From Ruegeria_C sp041537925 (GTDB lineage Bacteria > Pseudomonadota > Alphaproteobacteria > Rhodobacterales > Rhodobacteraceae): a stretch of 64,000 bases of DNA. The DNA is taken from contig NZ_JBGOSH010000009.1 of the NCBI RefSeq assembly GCF_041537925.1, positions 142,615-206,614 of the forward strand. Direction: 5' to 3'. The stretch's first letter is position 1, and the number at the start of each line of letters is the position of its first letter. The translations under genes were made by a program, and so were the position numbers. A model generated the notes under the pieces. The model did no database searches, was not told the origin of the DNA, and was given only the letters and a program-made list of their open reading frames with translations. Below are positions 7,724 to 16,696 of this stretch, in pieces.

Positions 7724-9873
7724 TCCGGGCCTTCGCATGTGGTCTGGCTGCGGTTTTCTTGGCTGGAGGCGCGCAGGGCGAACCGCTGGTGGTGAGGTCC
7801 GGTAACCACGGCAGCTTCACGCGTCTGACCGTTGGTCTGCCGAAGGGTGCAGAATGGGACCTTGTGCAGATCGGCGACGAGGCCCGGCTACAGTTGGATG
7901 GGTCTTCTTTCCTCTTCGATGTCAGCAAGGTGTATTCGCGAATCGGACGAGATCGATTGAAACAGATTGCCCAGGCCGCACCGGGTGAGCCGCTGATCTT
8001 TGGGTTGAACTGCGAATGTGTTGTGAATGCATTTGAAGTGGGCGGCACTCTATTGGTGCTCGATATCCGGGTCGGGCGGCCAGTAGTTCAACAGCAGGTC
8101 GATCTGCCGGTTGTATTCGAACCGCCGGACAGGGTGGATACCAACGTTGATCTGCCACCTCCGCTTAGATTGGCAGACGCACCCCCAAAAGCCTCTGTCG
8201 CGCCTGTTGTCGCAATCGAGGGTGTCGTGATCCAATCCCAGGTGGAACGTGCGATCTCGCAGGGGCTTCTGGCGCCGACCGCCAACCACCGAGTCAAAAA
8301 CGGCCCGGATCGGTTGCAAGATTTGCAAAGATCGCTGAAAGAGCGGGCGGCTAATATCCGGGCCACCACGGTCATAGACCGTGATCTGGACGGTATCCTC
8401 GATGGCATCGCTGAAGAGCTTCGGCGAACCACCTGCATGAACAATGACCGGTTGGATGTCGACAGCTGGGGTGACGCTTCAACCCATGCAAATCTCGGCG
8501 AAATGCATCTGAGAATCTACGGTGAATTCGACCGTCTCGATCACGATGCGGCGCGGTTGCTTGCCAAGGCGCAGCTCTATCTCGGCTTCGGAGCGGAAGC
8601 GGCCGCAACCCTCGGGCTGGACCCCAGCAGCGCCAATCAGATCCCCGAATTGCTCGCCATCGCCGCCTTGATCGACGAACGATCAACGATCGCTCCAATG
8701 GCTATGGCGGGACAGCAAACCTGCGACGGGTTGGTGGCGTTTTGGGCCTTGTTGGTTGACAGAAAACTCTCTGAGGGAGCGAATGTCGAGGCCATCTTGA
8801 ATGGTTTCTTCGCGCTGCCTGCCCATTTGCGTAGCCATCTCGGCCCCCGCGCGGCAACATATTTGATCGAGGCTGGAATGACCGACATGGCGCAGATCCT
8901 GATGCGGCGCTCGATGCCCAGCCCGGATAATGGCGGGGTCGCGGCTCGGATGGTGAAGGCGAAACTGTCTGAGGTATCGGGAAATGCCAAACAGGAAATG
9001 GAACAGCTTGAAGAGGTAATCAGCGACCGCTCGGATCCGCCCGAGGCCCCCGCAGCGCTGGTGGAACTGATCGAAACGGCCTGGGAAACTCGCCTTGGAA
9101 TCGACCCTGAAAATGTGACGCTTGCCGCAGCTTTCGCGCAGGAGTATCGGAGGTCCGCCAAAGGCAAGCAATTGCAACAAACGCATGTTCTGGCGCTCGC
9201 TCTGAATGGCAATTTCGACGAGGCTTTCGCGCATCCGGCGATACGGCATGCAACGGACCCGGCGGCGAAGGATTTGCGGCGCAAGTCTCTGATGTTGCTG
9301 GTAGAAAATGCAGGAGATATCGGGTTTCTGGCCCATGCGACCGATCAATCCGCAGAGCAAATCTCGACGCTTGAGACACCGTTGCGCATTGCGCTGGCTC
9401 GTCGTTTGCAGCGGTTGGGTTTCCCAGAACAGGCCATGAAATACCTGGATCTACCTAAATCGGCAGGGGTTCCGTTGACGGCAAAGCTTCTGCGGGCGCA
9501 GTCCGCGCTGGAAATCGGGTTGCCGCGCCGCGCCTTGCTTGAACTGTCAAACGCCGAGGGGGAAGATGCCCGGCGCCTTCGGGCGGAGGCGCTTGCAAAA
9601 AGTAACGAGCTTGCCGCTGCCGCCACGCTTTATCAGGCTTTGGGCGAGGAGGAGGCGGCTGCACGATCTCTTTGGATCAGCGAAGAGTGGGCCACAATCC
9701 CCGAAGGGGCCAGCCCCAGGTATCAGGAGGCGGGACAACTTGCGACTGGCTTGCCGCTGGAGCCTGCAACAGGGGATGCTCCTTCGTTGGATGCCGCGCG
9801 ATCAGCGGCCGAGACCGCCCGCGACACTCGAAGCCGGATCGAAAGCCTTCTGGCAGTTATCGAACGCCCCTGA
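7720..9873 (+). CDS. Exported helical-repeat (TPR-like) protein of flagellar cluster
   Basis: A 717-residue protein with a signal peptide (cleavage near residue 20, after AGGAQG), a beta-rich N-terminal third (residues 20-130) and a long alpha-helical part (residues 190-680) with the spacing of TPR/SEL-type repeats, for example QALGEEEAAARSLWISEEWA and LQRLGFPEQAMKYLDL. It is translationally coupled to motA and follows the MotE-like gene, so it may be the periplasmic stator-associated protein served by MotE, a functional counterpart of rhizobial MotC. I do not recognise a named family; this role is inferred from position and export signal only. Confidence 0.75.
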   Translation: MIRAFACGLAAVFLAGGAQGEPLVVRSGNHGSFTRLTVGLPKGAEWDLVQIGDEARLQLDGSSFLFDVSKVYSRIGRDRLKQIAQAAPGEPLIFGLNCECVVNAFEVGGTLLVLDIRVGRPVVQQQVDLPVVFEPPDRVDTNVDLPPPLRLADAPPKASVAPVVAIEGVVIQSQVERAISQGLLAPTANHRVKNGPDRLQDLQRSLKERAANIRATTVIDRDLDGILDGIAEELRRTTCMNNDRLDVDSWGDASTHANLGEMHLRIYGEFDRLDHDAARLLAKAQLYLGFGAEAAATLGLDPSSANQIPELLAIAALIDERSTIAPMAMAGQQTCDGLVAFWALLVDRKLSEGANVEAILNGFFALPAHLRSHLGPRAATYLIEAGMTDMAQILMRRSMPSPDNGGVAARMVKAKLSEVSGNAKQEMEQLEEVISDRSDPPEAPAALVELIETAWETRLGIDPENVTLAAAFAQEYRRSAKGKQLQQTHVLALALNGNFDEAFAHPAIRHATDPAAKDLRRKSLMLLVENAGDIGFLAHATDQSAEQISTLETPLRIALARRLQRLGFPEQAMKYLDLPKSAGVPLTAKLLRAQSALEIGLPRRALLELSNAEGEDARRLRAEALAKSNELAAAATLYQALGEEEAAARSLWISEEWATIPEGASPRYQEAGQLATGLPLEPATGDAPSLDAARSAAETARDTRSRIESLLAVIERP

Positions 9874-9936
9874 CATCACATTGCTTGAACCGGGTTACGA
9901 TTTGTCAATCCCGCCGCAATAGCGTGGCAGAACAGA

Positions 9937-10665
9937 ATGTTCATACGGTTCCACAGAATGTCCAATGCCTTAAAGCCAGTGGCCACCAGCCTTTTGCTGA
10001 TATTTGTTTTCGGGTTGATTGCCACCCCGGTGATGGCCCTGCGCCCCGGGCAATCTGCGGCGGCCTGCGACCGGGCGGCGATTGGCGCAGCGCAGAGGTA
10101 TGGCGTGCCCGAAACTGTCATGCTCGCGATCACCCGGGTCGAAACCGGACGGCACAAGAACGGGGCTCTGAACCCCTGGCCCTGGGCGATCAATATTGCC
10201 GGCAAAGGGTACTGGTTCCAGTCGCGGCATGAGGCCCAGAGCTTTGTGTTCAAGCATTTCATGGATGGCGCGCGCAATTTCGACATTGGCTGTTTCCAGA
10301 TCAATTACCGCTGGCACGGCAACAAGTTCCGCTCGATTGAGGAAATGTTTGACCCGCAAATGAATGCTGACCATGCGGCCCGGTTCCTGTTGGATCTTTA
10401 CAAGGAGTTTCACGACTGGACTGCCGCCGCCGGCGCCTATCACTCAAGGACGCAATGGCGGGCCCAACAATATGCCGCGAAATTCAGGGATGTGGCCGCC
10501 CGACTGCCCAACACTCCGGGAGCGGAACAGCAAATCGACCCGGCACGACGAGCGACCAGCCTAGGGACGACCGCAATGCCGCTGACAAGTGGCACATCAA
10601 CACAACTCGGTTCGCTTGTGCCAACGGGCGTTGCGACCGGCACGTCTTTTCTTGCGCTGAACTGA
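9937..10665 (+). CDS. Flagellar lytic transglycosylase (SLT domain)
   Basis: A 242-residue exported muramidase of the lytic transglycosylase family 1 fold. A signal segment (SLLLIFVFGLIATPVMA) is followed by the catalytic domain at about residues 45-175: the catalytic glutamate in ITRVETGR, the GCFQINYRWHG motif and AAGAYHSR. Such enzymes open peptidoglycan for rod passage; the flagellar-cluster enzyme SltF of Rhodobacter sphaeroides is the closest described analogue by context. The start could be 9937 or the in-frame ATG at 9958. It stands 63 bp after the helical-repeat gene and 10 bp before flhA. Confidence 0.85.
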   Translation: MFIRFHRMSNALKPVATSLLLIFVFGLIATPVMALRPGQSAAACDRAAIGAAQRYGVPETVMLAITRVETGRHKNGALNPWPWAINIAGKGYWFQSRHEAQSFVFKHFMDGARNFDIGCFQINYRWHGNKFRSIEEMFDPQMNADHAARFLLDLYKEFHDWTAAAGAYHSRTQWRAQQYAAKFRDVAARLPNTPGAEQQIDPARRATSLGTTAMPLTSGTSTQLGSLVPTGVATGTSFLALN

Positions 10666-10675
10666 GGTCTCAGTC

Positions 10676-12763
10676 ATGCCAAAAATCAGCAGCAGCGCCC
10701 TATTCAGCCCGACGGTCTTGCTGGCACTGTCGCTCATGGCGGTCATTGTCATGATGATTCTGCCTATGCCTGCCTGGATCCTGGACATCGGTCTGGCCGC
10801 GTCCTTTGCGCTCGCGATCCTGATCTTTACGATCACGTTGTTCATCGAACGGCCGCTGGATTTCTCGTCCTTCCCGACCATCCTGCTGACCTCACTGATG
10901 CTGCGCCTGTCGCTCAACGTATCCTCGACCAAGCTGATCATCGGTGAAGGGCACACCGGCACCGCAGCGGCGGGTGGCGTGATCGAGGGGTTTGCCCATT
11001 TCGTGATGGGCGGCAGCATCTTTCTAGGTCTTGTTGTGTTTGGCGTTCTGCTGATCGTCAATTTCATGGTGATCACCAAAGGTGCTGCGCGCATGGCAGA
11101 GGTTGGCGCACGGTTCGCGCTGGACGGCATGCCCGGAAAGCAGTTGGCGATCGACAGTGACATGTCTGCCGGCGCCATCGATCATACCGAAGCCAAAGAG
11201 CGGCGCGAGAGGGAACAGCAGGAAACCACGTTCTTCGGGTCGCTGGATGGCGCGTCGAAATTCGTCAAGGGTGATGCGGTCGCGGGTCTATTGATCACGC
11301 TGCTCAATCTGGTCATGGGCCTGATCATGGGCGTTGTCGTGCATGACATGCCCGTCGGATCAGCGTTTGAAAGCTATGCCATCCTGACGGTCGGGGACGG
11401 GCTTGTGTCGCAGATTCCGGCTGTGATCATCTCCATCGCATCTGCCCTCCTGCTGGCACGCGGCGGTACCCACGGCGCGGCCGATACCGCGCTTTTTGCC
11501 CAGATGAGTCGACATCCCGCGGCCCTGGCAACGGTTGCATTGCTTATGGTGCTGTTCGCCCTGGTTCCGGGCCTGCCGTTTCTGCCGTTCATTCTGGGTG
11601 GCGCAGTTCTGGGCCTTGCGGCCCGTACAATGCACCTGCGGACGGCGTTGGCATCCGAACAGGCCGCGACCGAAGAAGAGGTTCAGCAGGATACGCCGCG
11701 CATGTCGCTTGGGGATATTCTGGATCTCGATGACGTGCACCTGGAATTCGCACCCGATCTGGTCGCAATGGTGCTGGATCCGGGAACCGGGCTGGACGCG
11801 CGGATCGCCAATATGCGCAATCATGTCGCCTCGGTCTACGGGTTGATTCTGCCCGACATCCGGCTGACCGACAAGGCAGAGCTGCCTGCGGGCACTTATA
11901 TCATCAAGGTACAGGGCGTCGAACAGGTCCGGGGTGTGCTGCATCCCGATCTGGTATTGGCGCTGGTGCCCGACGGGGCCGATGCGCTGCCCAGCGGCTC
12001 CGATGTGGCCGAGCCGGTCTATGGCGCTCCAGCCCGCTGGATTGCGCCCAAGGATCAGGATGCCGCAGCAGTGGCCGGGGCCACGCTTGTCACCCCACCC
12101 GAAATTCTCGCCACCCATCTGTTGGAGGTGATCAAGCAGAATTTCGCGCGGCTGCTCACCCTGAAATCCCTGCGCCGCCTGCTCTCCGAGATGACGCAAC
12201 TCAGCGATGCCACCCGTGCTGAGGCGAACCGCAAGATGCTGGACGAGCTGATCCCCGACAAGGTGCCGATCGATTGCCTGCACTCGGTCCTGCGCCTGCT
12301 GCTGGAAGAACGGGTTTCGATCAGGAACATGCCGCTGATCCTGGAAACGATCGCAGAGGCGCGGGTATCGACAACGCAGCCGGAAAATATCTGCGAAGTT
12401 GTTCGCCAGCGGCTCGGATTCCAGTTGGTTGGCGAAATGAAACGCGAAGACGGGACGATCCCGCTGGTTCAGCTTGCCCCAGAATGGGAGGACACCTTTA
12501 CCAGCTACCAACTTGAGGGAGTGCCGTCGGGCCATGACATCGCACTGCCGCCCGACCTGTTCAGCCGTCTCGGCGAGGGGGTTTCGGAACAGTTCGACCA
12601 AAGCTCGCGGCAGGGCGTATTCCCGGCCCTGGTGACCTCGACCCGGCGGAGGCGGTTTCTGCACACAATAATGCGCGCGCGCGGGCTGGCGAACCCGGTT
12701 TTGTCCTTCGAGGAAATCGGGCTCGAGGCGCGACCGTCACTGGTCGGCGTGGTTGCGGGTTGA
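10676..12763 (+). CDS. flhA: Flagellar export gate protein FlhA
   Basis: The large export-gate protein FlhA, 695 residues. The N-terminal half (about 1-330) carries eight predicted transmembrane helices and the FHIPEP-family cytoplasmic loop (GAARMAEVGARFALDGMPGK and the following DSDMSAGAI). The C-terminal half is the cytosolic chaperone-substrate docking domain, with the recognisable stretch RLLLEERVSIRNMPLILE. FlhA forms a nonameric ring beneath the FliPQR gate. The stop overlaps the fliR start by 4 bp. Confidence 0.97.
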   Translation: MPKISSSALFSPTVLLALSLMAVIVMMILPMPAWILDIGLAASFALAILIFTITLFIERPLDFSSFPTILLTSLMLRLSLNVSSTKLIIGEGHTGTAAAGGVIEGFAHFVMGGSIFLGLVVFGVLLIVNFMVITKGAARMAEVGARFALDGMPGKQLAIDSDMSAGAIDHTEAKERREREQQETTFFGSLDGASKFVKGDAVAGLLITLLNLVMGLIMGVVVHDMPVGSAFESYAILTVGDGLVSQIPAVIISIASALLLARGGTHGAADTALFAQMSRHPAALATVALLMVLFALVPGLPFLPFILGGAVLGLAARTMHLRTALASEQAATEEEVQQDTPRMSLGDILDLDDVHLEFAPDLVAMVLDPGTGLDARIANMRNHVASVYGLILPDIRLTDKAELPAGTYIIKVQGVEQVRGVLHPDLVLALVPDGADALPSGSDVAEPVYGAPARWIAPKDQDAAAVAGATLVTPPEILATHLLEVIKQNFARLLTLKSLRRLLSEMTQLSDATRAEANRKMLDELIPDKVPIDCLHSVLRLLLEERVSIRNMPLILETIAEARVSTTQPENICEVVRQRLGFQLVGEMKREDGTIPLVQLAPEWEDTFTSYQLEGVPSGHDIALPPDLFSRLGEGVSEQFDQSSRQGVFPALVTSTRRRRFLHTIMRARGLANPVLSFEEIGLEARPSLVGVVAG

Positions 12764-13530
12764 TGGAAATCGCGACCCTTCTCGCAGACCGGCTGGGCGC
12801 AGATGCCCACCACCTGCTGATGGTGTTTCTGCGCGTGGGGGCTGCTGTATCACTGTTTCCCGCTTTCGGAGAAAGGTCGCTGCCAGCGCGCATCAAACTG
12901 ACGATCGCGCTGGTTTTCACACTGATTGTGGCACCGGCCACACCTGGTCCGGGCGTCCTGAGTTTCCCGCAAATTCTGAGCATCGGCGGTGCCGAAATTC
13001 TAACCGGCCTTGTGTTCGGCATTGCGTTGCGGCTGCTGGTTCTTGCGCTGCAAACCGCCGGATCCATCGCGGCGCAGGCGACATCACTGTCGCAGATCCT
13101 GGGCGGAATGGCGGCAGAGCCGATGCCCGCAATGGGTCATGTGCTGGTCTTGTCCGGGATCACACTGGCAGTGGTGCTTGGCTTGCATGTCCTGGTGGCG
13201 GAATACCTGATCCAGTCCTATGCGCTCTTGCCGACCGGCAGCGTCATCGCCGCGCAGGACATAGCCAGCTGGGGCACCGGCCAGGTGGCGCGCATGTTCT
13301 CGCTTGCCCTGTCGTTGGCCGCTCCCTTCGTGATCGCATCGCTGGTCTATAACCTCGCCCTTGGGGCCATCAATCGAGCCATGCCGCAGCTGATGGTGGC
13401 CTTTGTCGGCGCGCCTTTCATTACCTTCGGCGGGCTTTTCCTGCTTTTCGCAGGCGCGCCCCTGCTGCTGACATTGTGGCATGACGCCTTGCTGCAAACC
13501 CTTTCCAATCCGCTGGAGACCCTGCCATGA
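12760..13530 (+). CDS. fliR: Flagellar export gate protein FliR
   Basis: The gate subunit FliR, 256 residues, typical length, with about six hydrophobic helices and the family strings FLRVGAAVSLFPAFGERSLP and GAINRAMPQLMVAFVGAPF. It overlaps flhA and flhB by 4 bp each, giving the order flhA-fliR-flhB, which is common in Rhodobacterales. Together with FliP (1951-2688) and FliQ (18216-18488) on the other strand, it completes the core gate encoded in this window. Confidence 0.95.
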   Translation: MMEIATLLADRLGADAHHLLMVFLRVGAAVSLFPAFGERSLPARIKLTIALVFTLIVAPATPGPGVLSFPQILSIGGAEILTGLVFGIALRLLVLALQTAGSIAAQATSLSQILGGMAAEPMPAMGHVLVLSGITLAVVLGLHVLVAEYLIQSYALLPTGSVIAAQDIASWGTGQVARMFSLALSLAAPFVIASLVYNLALGAINRAMPQLMVAFVGAPFITFGGLFLLFAGAPLLLTLWHDALLQTLSNPLETLP

Positions 13531-14615
13531 GCAGCCCCGAGGATGGTGAAGACAAGTCATTCGAGCCAACGCTGCGCAAATTGCAAAAAGCGCGCGAGAA
13601 AGGCGAGATCGCCCGATCCGTCGACCTGAACATCGCGGTGGTCTACGGTGGCTTCATAGTGACCCTCTTCCTGTTCGGTGCATCGATGATCGATCAGGCC
13701 GGAACCGCGATGAGCGTTCTGGTCGGGCAATCTGATCATTTGTCCGAGTTGATCTTCGATGGCCCGGCCCAGGCCCCCATCGGCGGATTGCTGCGGACAG
13801 TGACCCTCGCGATCCTACCGCTGTTTCTGCTACCCGCCGCGGCCGTGTTGATGTCGGTTGTGGCGCAGCAGGCCTTTGTGGTGGCTCCGACCAAGCTAAA
13901 ACCGAAAATGTCGAAAATATCACCTATTTCGAATGCCAAGAATAAGTATGGGCGCAGTGGATTGTTCGAATTTGTAAAGAGCTTTGTCAAGCTTGTGACC
14001 TATGGCCTGTGCTTGGCACTGTTTCTGAAGGCAGATCTGAACGCCATTCTTACTTCGGGGGCGGCTGGAGCGCGCCCGGCCGTAGTCCTGATGATGACAA
14101 CAGTTCTAAGGTTTCTGACGATCGTGTTTGTGATCGCATTGGCGATCGGGTCCGTCGACTTTCTGTGGCAGCGTGCCGAGCATCTGCGCAAGAACCGCAT
14201 GACCAGAAAGGAATTCACCGACGAGATGAAGGAATCCGATGGCGATCCGTATATGAAAAACAGCCGCCGTCAGCGGGGTCAGGAAATCGCGATGAACCAG
14301 ATGATCCGCGAGGTGCCAGAGGCGGATGTGGTGATCGTGAACCCCACCCATTTTGCTGTGGCGCTAAAATGGTCGCGCATGCCGGGGTCCGCACCGGTTT
14401 GCGTCGCGAGGGGTGTCGACGAAATCGCGGCAGTCATTCGCGAGACCGCGATATCCTCTGGCGTGCCCATCCACTCCGACCCGCCCACCGCCCGGAGCCT
14501 GCATGCCAGCGTCGAGATCGGAGAAGAGATCGACGCCGATCACTACGCAGCTGTCGCGGCCGCGATCCGCTTTGCGGAAGACATGCGCAAGAAAGCCAGG
14601 GGGCGGATTAGTTGA
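13527..14615 (+). CDS. flhB: Flagellar export switch protein FlhB
   Basis: The 362-residue substrate-specificity switch of the export apparatus. Four transmembrane helices lie in the first 210 residues, followed by the cytoplasmic domain with the self-cleavage motif NPTH at residues 272-275; cleavage between Asn272 and Pro273 switches export from rod-hook to filament substrates. The N-terminal motif EDKSFEPTLRKLQKAREKGEIARS is the classic family start. The stop overlaps the TTG start of the next gene. Confidence 0.97.
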   Translation: MSSPEDGEDKSFEPTLRKLQKAREKGEIARSVDLNIAVVYGGFIVTLFLFGASMIDQAGTAMSVLVGQSDHLSELIFDGPAQAPIGGLLRTVTLAILPLFLLPAAAVLMSVVAQQAFVVAPTKLKPKMSKISPISNAKNKYGRSGLFEFVKSFVKLVTYGLCLALFLKADLNAILTSGAAGARPAVVLMMTTVLRFLTIVFVIALAIGSVDFLWQRAEHLRKNRMTRKEFTDEMKESDGDPYMKNSRRQRGQEIAMNQMIREVPEADVVIVNPTHFAVALKWSRMPGSAPVCVARGVDEIAAVIRETAISSGVPIHSDPPTARSLHASVEIGEEIDADHYAAVAAAIRFAEDMRKKARGRIS

Positions 14616-15043
14616 AGATCGGGAAACTCGATACATTGGTCCGCGCCAGTGAGGCAAGATACCTCATGGAATATGAAAAGATCAGATTGCTGGTTGAGCG
14701 CGAAGCGGCCATCGGTCATCGCCTTGCCGAACTGGCCGCCCATAGCCGTCGTGCCTTTCAGATCGATGCCGGTTATGCCCAGAGCGGAGCCCATGCCCGT
14801 TGGGTAGGCTGGGCAGGACAGATGGCGGCGGTCCTGAATACCGAACTGGCCCAGATCCGCGCTCAGCGGCAAAGGTTGGATGCGGAAATGCGCAAGGCCT
14901 TCGCCCGCCATGCGGCGCTCAAGTCAGTGAACAAGTCACAAAAGTTGCGTCGGAAGCAGGAACGGGACGCGGTGAAACGCGCCCAGTTGGAGCAGTTGGT
15001 GGTGCTTTGCCCGCCGCGGGATCGGCGGGCACCGGGTCAGTAA
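14612..15043 (+). CDS. FliJ-like coiled-coil protein
   Basis: A 143-residue, charged, almost entirely helical protein starting at TTG overlapping the flhB stop. Long amphipathic helices (about residues 14-50 and 70-132) with many Glu, Arg, Gln and Ala give an antiparallel coiled-coil pattern like FliJ, the stalk of the FliI ATPase ring. No other FliJ candidate is seen in the window. Sequence identity in FliJ proteins is very low, so the assignment is by size, helical character and context. Its last 7 bp overlap the convergent FliL-type gene. Confidence 0.65.
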   Translation: MKIGKLDTLVRASEARYLMEYEKIRLLVEREAAIGHRLAELAAHSRRAFQIDAGYAQSGAHARWVGWAGQMAAVLNTELAQIRAQRQRLDAEMRKAFARHAALKSVNKSQKLRRKQERDAVKRAQLEQLVVLCPPRDRRAPGQ

Positions 15044-15531
15044 TTGTCCTGCCGGGCGATATCGACGATCAGAACCGAGTGTACCGCGTCATCACCCAAC
15101 TCGTGTTGCGCGGCATCCAGCAGGGCCTGTCGCAACGGGTCCAGCTTGCCCGACATCGTGAACGCGCCGTCAAACCCGCCGGTATTGGCATGGTCAAAAA
15201 GTACCTGCAGGAAAGCATCTCGTAGCTTGGGCTCACGCTCATAAAACGGCTCGCTGATGCCGGGCTCTACCTCAAGGCTCAGCGCAAGATTTGCCAGACC
15301 GGCCAGGTGTTCGCCATCCAGAAGTGGCACGACAAATTGCTTGCTCATTCTTAGGAACTCGTGACCGCCCGATTTGGCCCCGTCTTTGGAAATCGATTTC
15401 TTCTTTTTTTTCGGAGCGTCCTGTTCAGTTTCAACCTTTGGCTCCTTCTCGCCTCCGGTCAGAGCGGTCCCGGCAAAGACGCCCAGGGCGATCCCAACCG
15501 GTGGTAAGATGAACAACAGCAGTTTGCGCAT
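15037..15531 (-). CDS. Second FliL-type protein
   Basis: A 164-residue protein with a single N-terminal transmembrane helix (about residues 4-24), a lysine-rich linker (PKKKKKSISKDG) and a C-terminal domain of FliL type (FVVPLLDGEHLAGLANLALSLEVEPG-like strands followed by FLQVLFDHANTGGFDG). It is clearly different from FliL at 5297-5803. It is the last gene of the minus-strand block flgB-flgC-fliE-fliQ-flgF-flgG-flgA-flgH and ends by overlapping the FliJ-like gene tail to tail. Paralogous FliL proteins occur in several alphaproteobacteria; the specific role here is unknown. Confidence 0.75.
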   Translation of the reverse strand: MRKLLLFILPPVGIALGVFAGTALTGGEKEPKVETEQDAPKKKKKSISKDGAKSGGHEFLRMSKQFVVPLLDGEHLAGLANLALSLEVEPGISEPFYEREPKLRDAFLQVLFDHANTGGFDGAFTMSGKLDPLRQALLDAAQHELGDDAVHSVLIVDIARQDNY

Positions 15532-15542
15532 GACCTAAACCC

Positions 15543-16280
15543 TCAGAACGGCAGAACGGCATCCAGCACTTGCTGGCCATACCGCGCCTGCTGGGCGTCG
15601 GTGAGTTGACCTCTGCCGCCGTAAGACACGCGGGCCGAAGCGATCTTGTCATAGGTGATCTGGTTTTGCCGCGAGATGTCTTCGGGCCGCACAAAGCCTG
15701 ACACCAGCAATTCGCGCAGTTCGAAATTGACCCGCAACTCTTGCGACCCGCTGATCGACAACACGCCGTTCGGCAAAACGTTGACCACAGTGGCCGCAAC
15801 GCGCAACGTTAACTTTTCCTTGCGTTTGACCGAGCCTTGCCCTGTGTTTTTGCTTTGACTGTCGATTGAGACCGCATCCGCCAGCGATGCCCCCTCCGGG
15901 AGTTTGTCCTGCAGCTTCTGCGGAGCCCCAAAGAGTTCCGCCACCTCCAGCGATTCCGATCCGCCGCGTGATCGCCTGGTACCGTTCGAGATCTCGGCTT
16001 TTTCGTCGATTTCGATCACCACCGTCAGGATGTCGCCCTTTTTCATCGCCCGCCGGTCGCCAAGAAGCGACCTTTGGCCACCGCTCCAGAGCGAGGCTTG
16101 ATCGACCGAGCGTTGATCGGGCGCGTGCAGCGGCAATCCTGGCCACAGCATAGCCACCTGTTCGGGGGAATCCTCGTTGTCCGAAAGGCTGGGCGGACGC
16201 CCGAGATGGTCGAGCCGACCGCAAGCGATCTGCAACATACCAAAACTCAGAAGAAGAAGCGCGGGTTTGGACAGTTTCAT
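15543..16280 (-). CDS. flgH: Flagellar L-ring protein FlgH
   Basis: The outer-membrane L-ring lipoprotein FlgH, 245 residues. A hydrophobic signal ends in the lipobox LQIAC, giving lipidated Cys20. The family body is present: SLWSGGQRSLLGDRRAMKKGDILTVVIE, then GSVKRKEKLTLRVAATVVNVLPNG and the C-terminal RGQLTDAQQARYGQQVLDAVLPF-type end. It abuts flgA by one base. The P-ring protein FlgI, its usual partner, is not in the window. Confidence 0.95.
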   Translation of the reverse strand: MKLSKPALLLLSFGMLQIACGRLDHLGRPPSLSDNEDSPEQVAMLWPGLPLHAPDQRSVDQASLWSGGQRSLLGDRRAMKKGDILTVVIEIDEKAEISNGTRRSRGGSESLEVAELFGAPQKLQDKLPEGASLADAVSIDSQSKNTGQGSVKRKEKLTLRVAATVVNVLPNGVLSISGSQELRVNFELRELLVSGFVRPEDISRQNQITYDKIASARVSYGGRGQLTDAQQARYGQQVLDAVLPF

Positions 16281-16696
16281 CAGTTTACCTCAATGCGGCC
16301 ATCGGCCAGGATCCGGCCGGACAGGGTGGTGCGCGATGACAGGTTCATCACGCGGATCGTGTCGCCCACTGCGCCGCGCCCCAAGGCGCGGCCATCGGCG
16401 GTGATGGTGAGACCGCTATGGGCAAAAATCAATGACACCAGGTCATTGCGATCCACGATGGCCGGCGGTACGACGTCACCGGCGCGTATGGGACGACCCG
16501 GATAGAGCGTTACCCGCGCCTCATAGCCGACCACTTCGGCGGGGTGGCCGTAGACGCCCGGCATCTCGCCCGGCTCCTGAACGAGGTCGGTGGGCGAGAT
16601 CAGCTCCTTGGCGCGGATCGTGCGGTTGGGCATCACAATATCGCCTTGCGCGGGCAGGGCGGCGAGCAGTCCGACAAGTACGAGAGACCTTTTCAT
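16280..16696 (-). CDS. flgA: Flagellar P-ring assembly chaperone FlgA
   Basis: A 138-residue periplasmic protein with a signal peptide (MKRSLVLVGLLAALPAQG) and a SAF-like domain (IRAKELISPTDLVQEPGEMPGV, LYPGRPIRAGDVVPPAIVDRNDLV). FlgA assists assembly of the FlgI P ring. It is short for the family, which in Rhodobacterales is common. It shares one base with flgG upstream and with flgH downstream, indicating a single operon. Confidence 0.9.
   Translation of the reverse strand: MKRSLVLVGLLAALPAQGDIVMPNRTIRAKELISPTDLVQEPGEMPGVYGHPAEVVGYEARVTLYPGRPIRAGDVVPPAIVDRNDLVSLIFAHSGLTITADGRALGRGAVGDTIRVMNLSSRTTLSGRILADGRIEVN

Noticed and set aside
11360..12664. 434-codon minus-strand frame
   Set aside because: Antisense to flhA; His, Arg and Gln-rich shadow.
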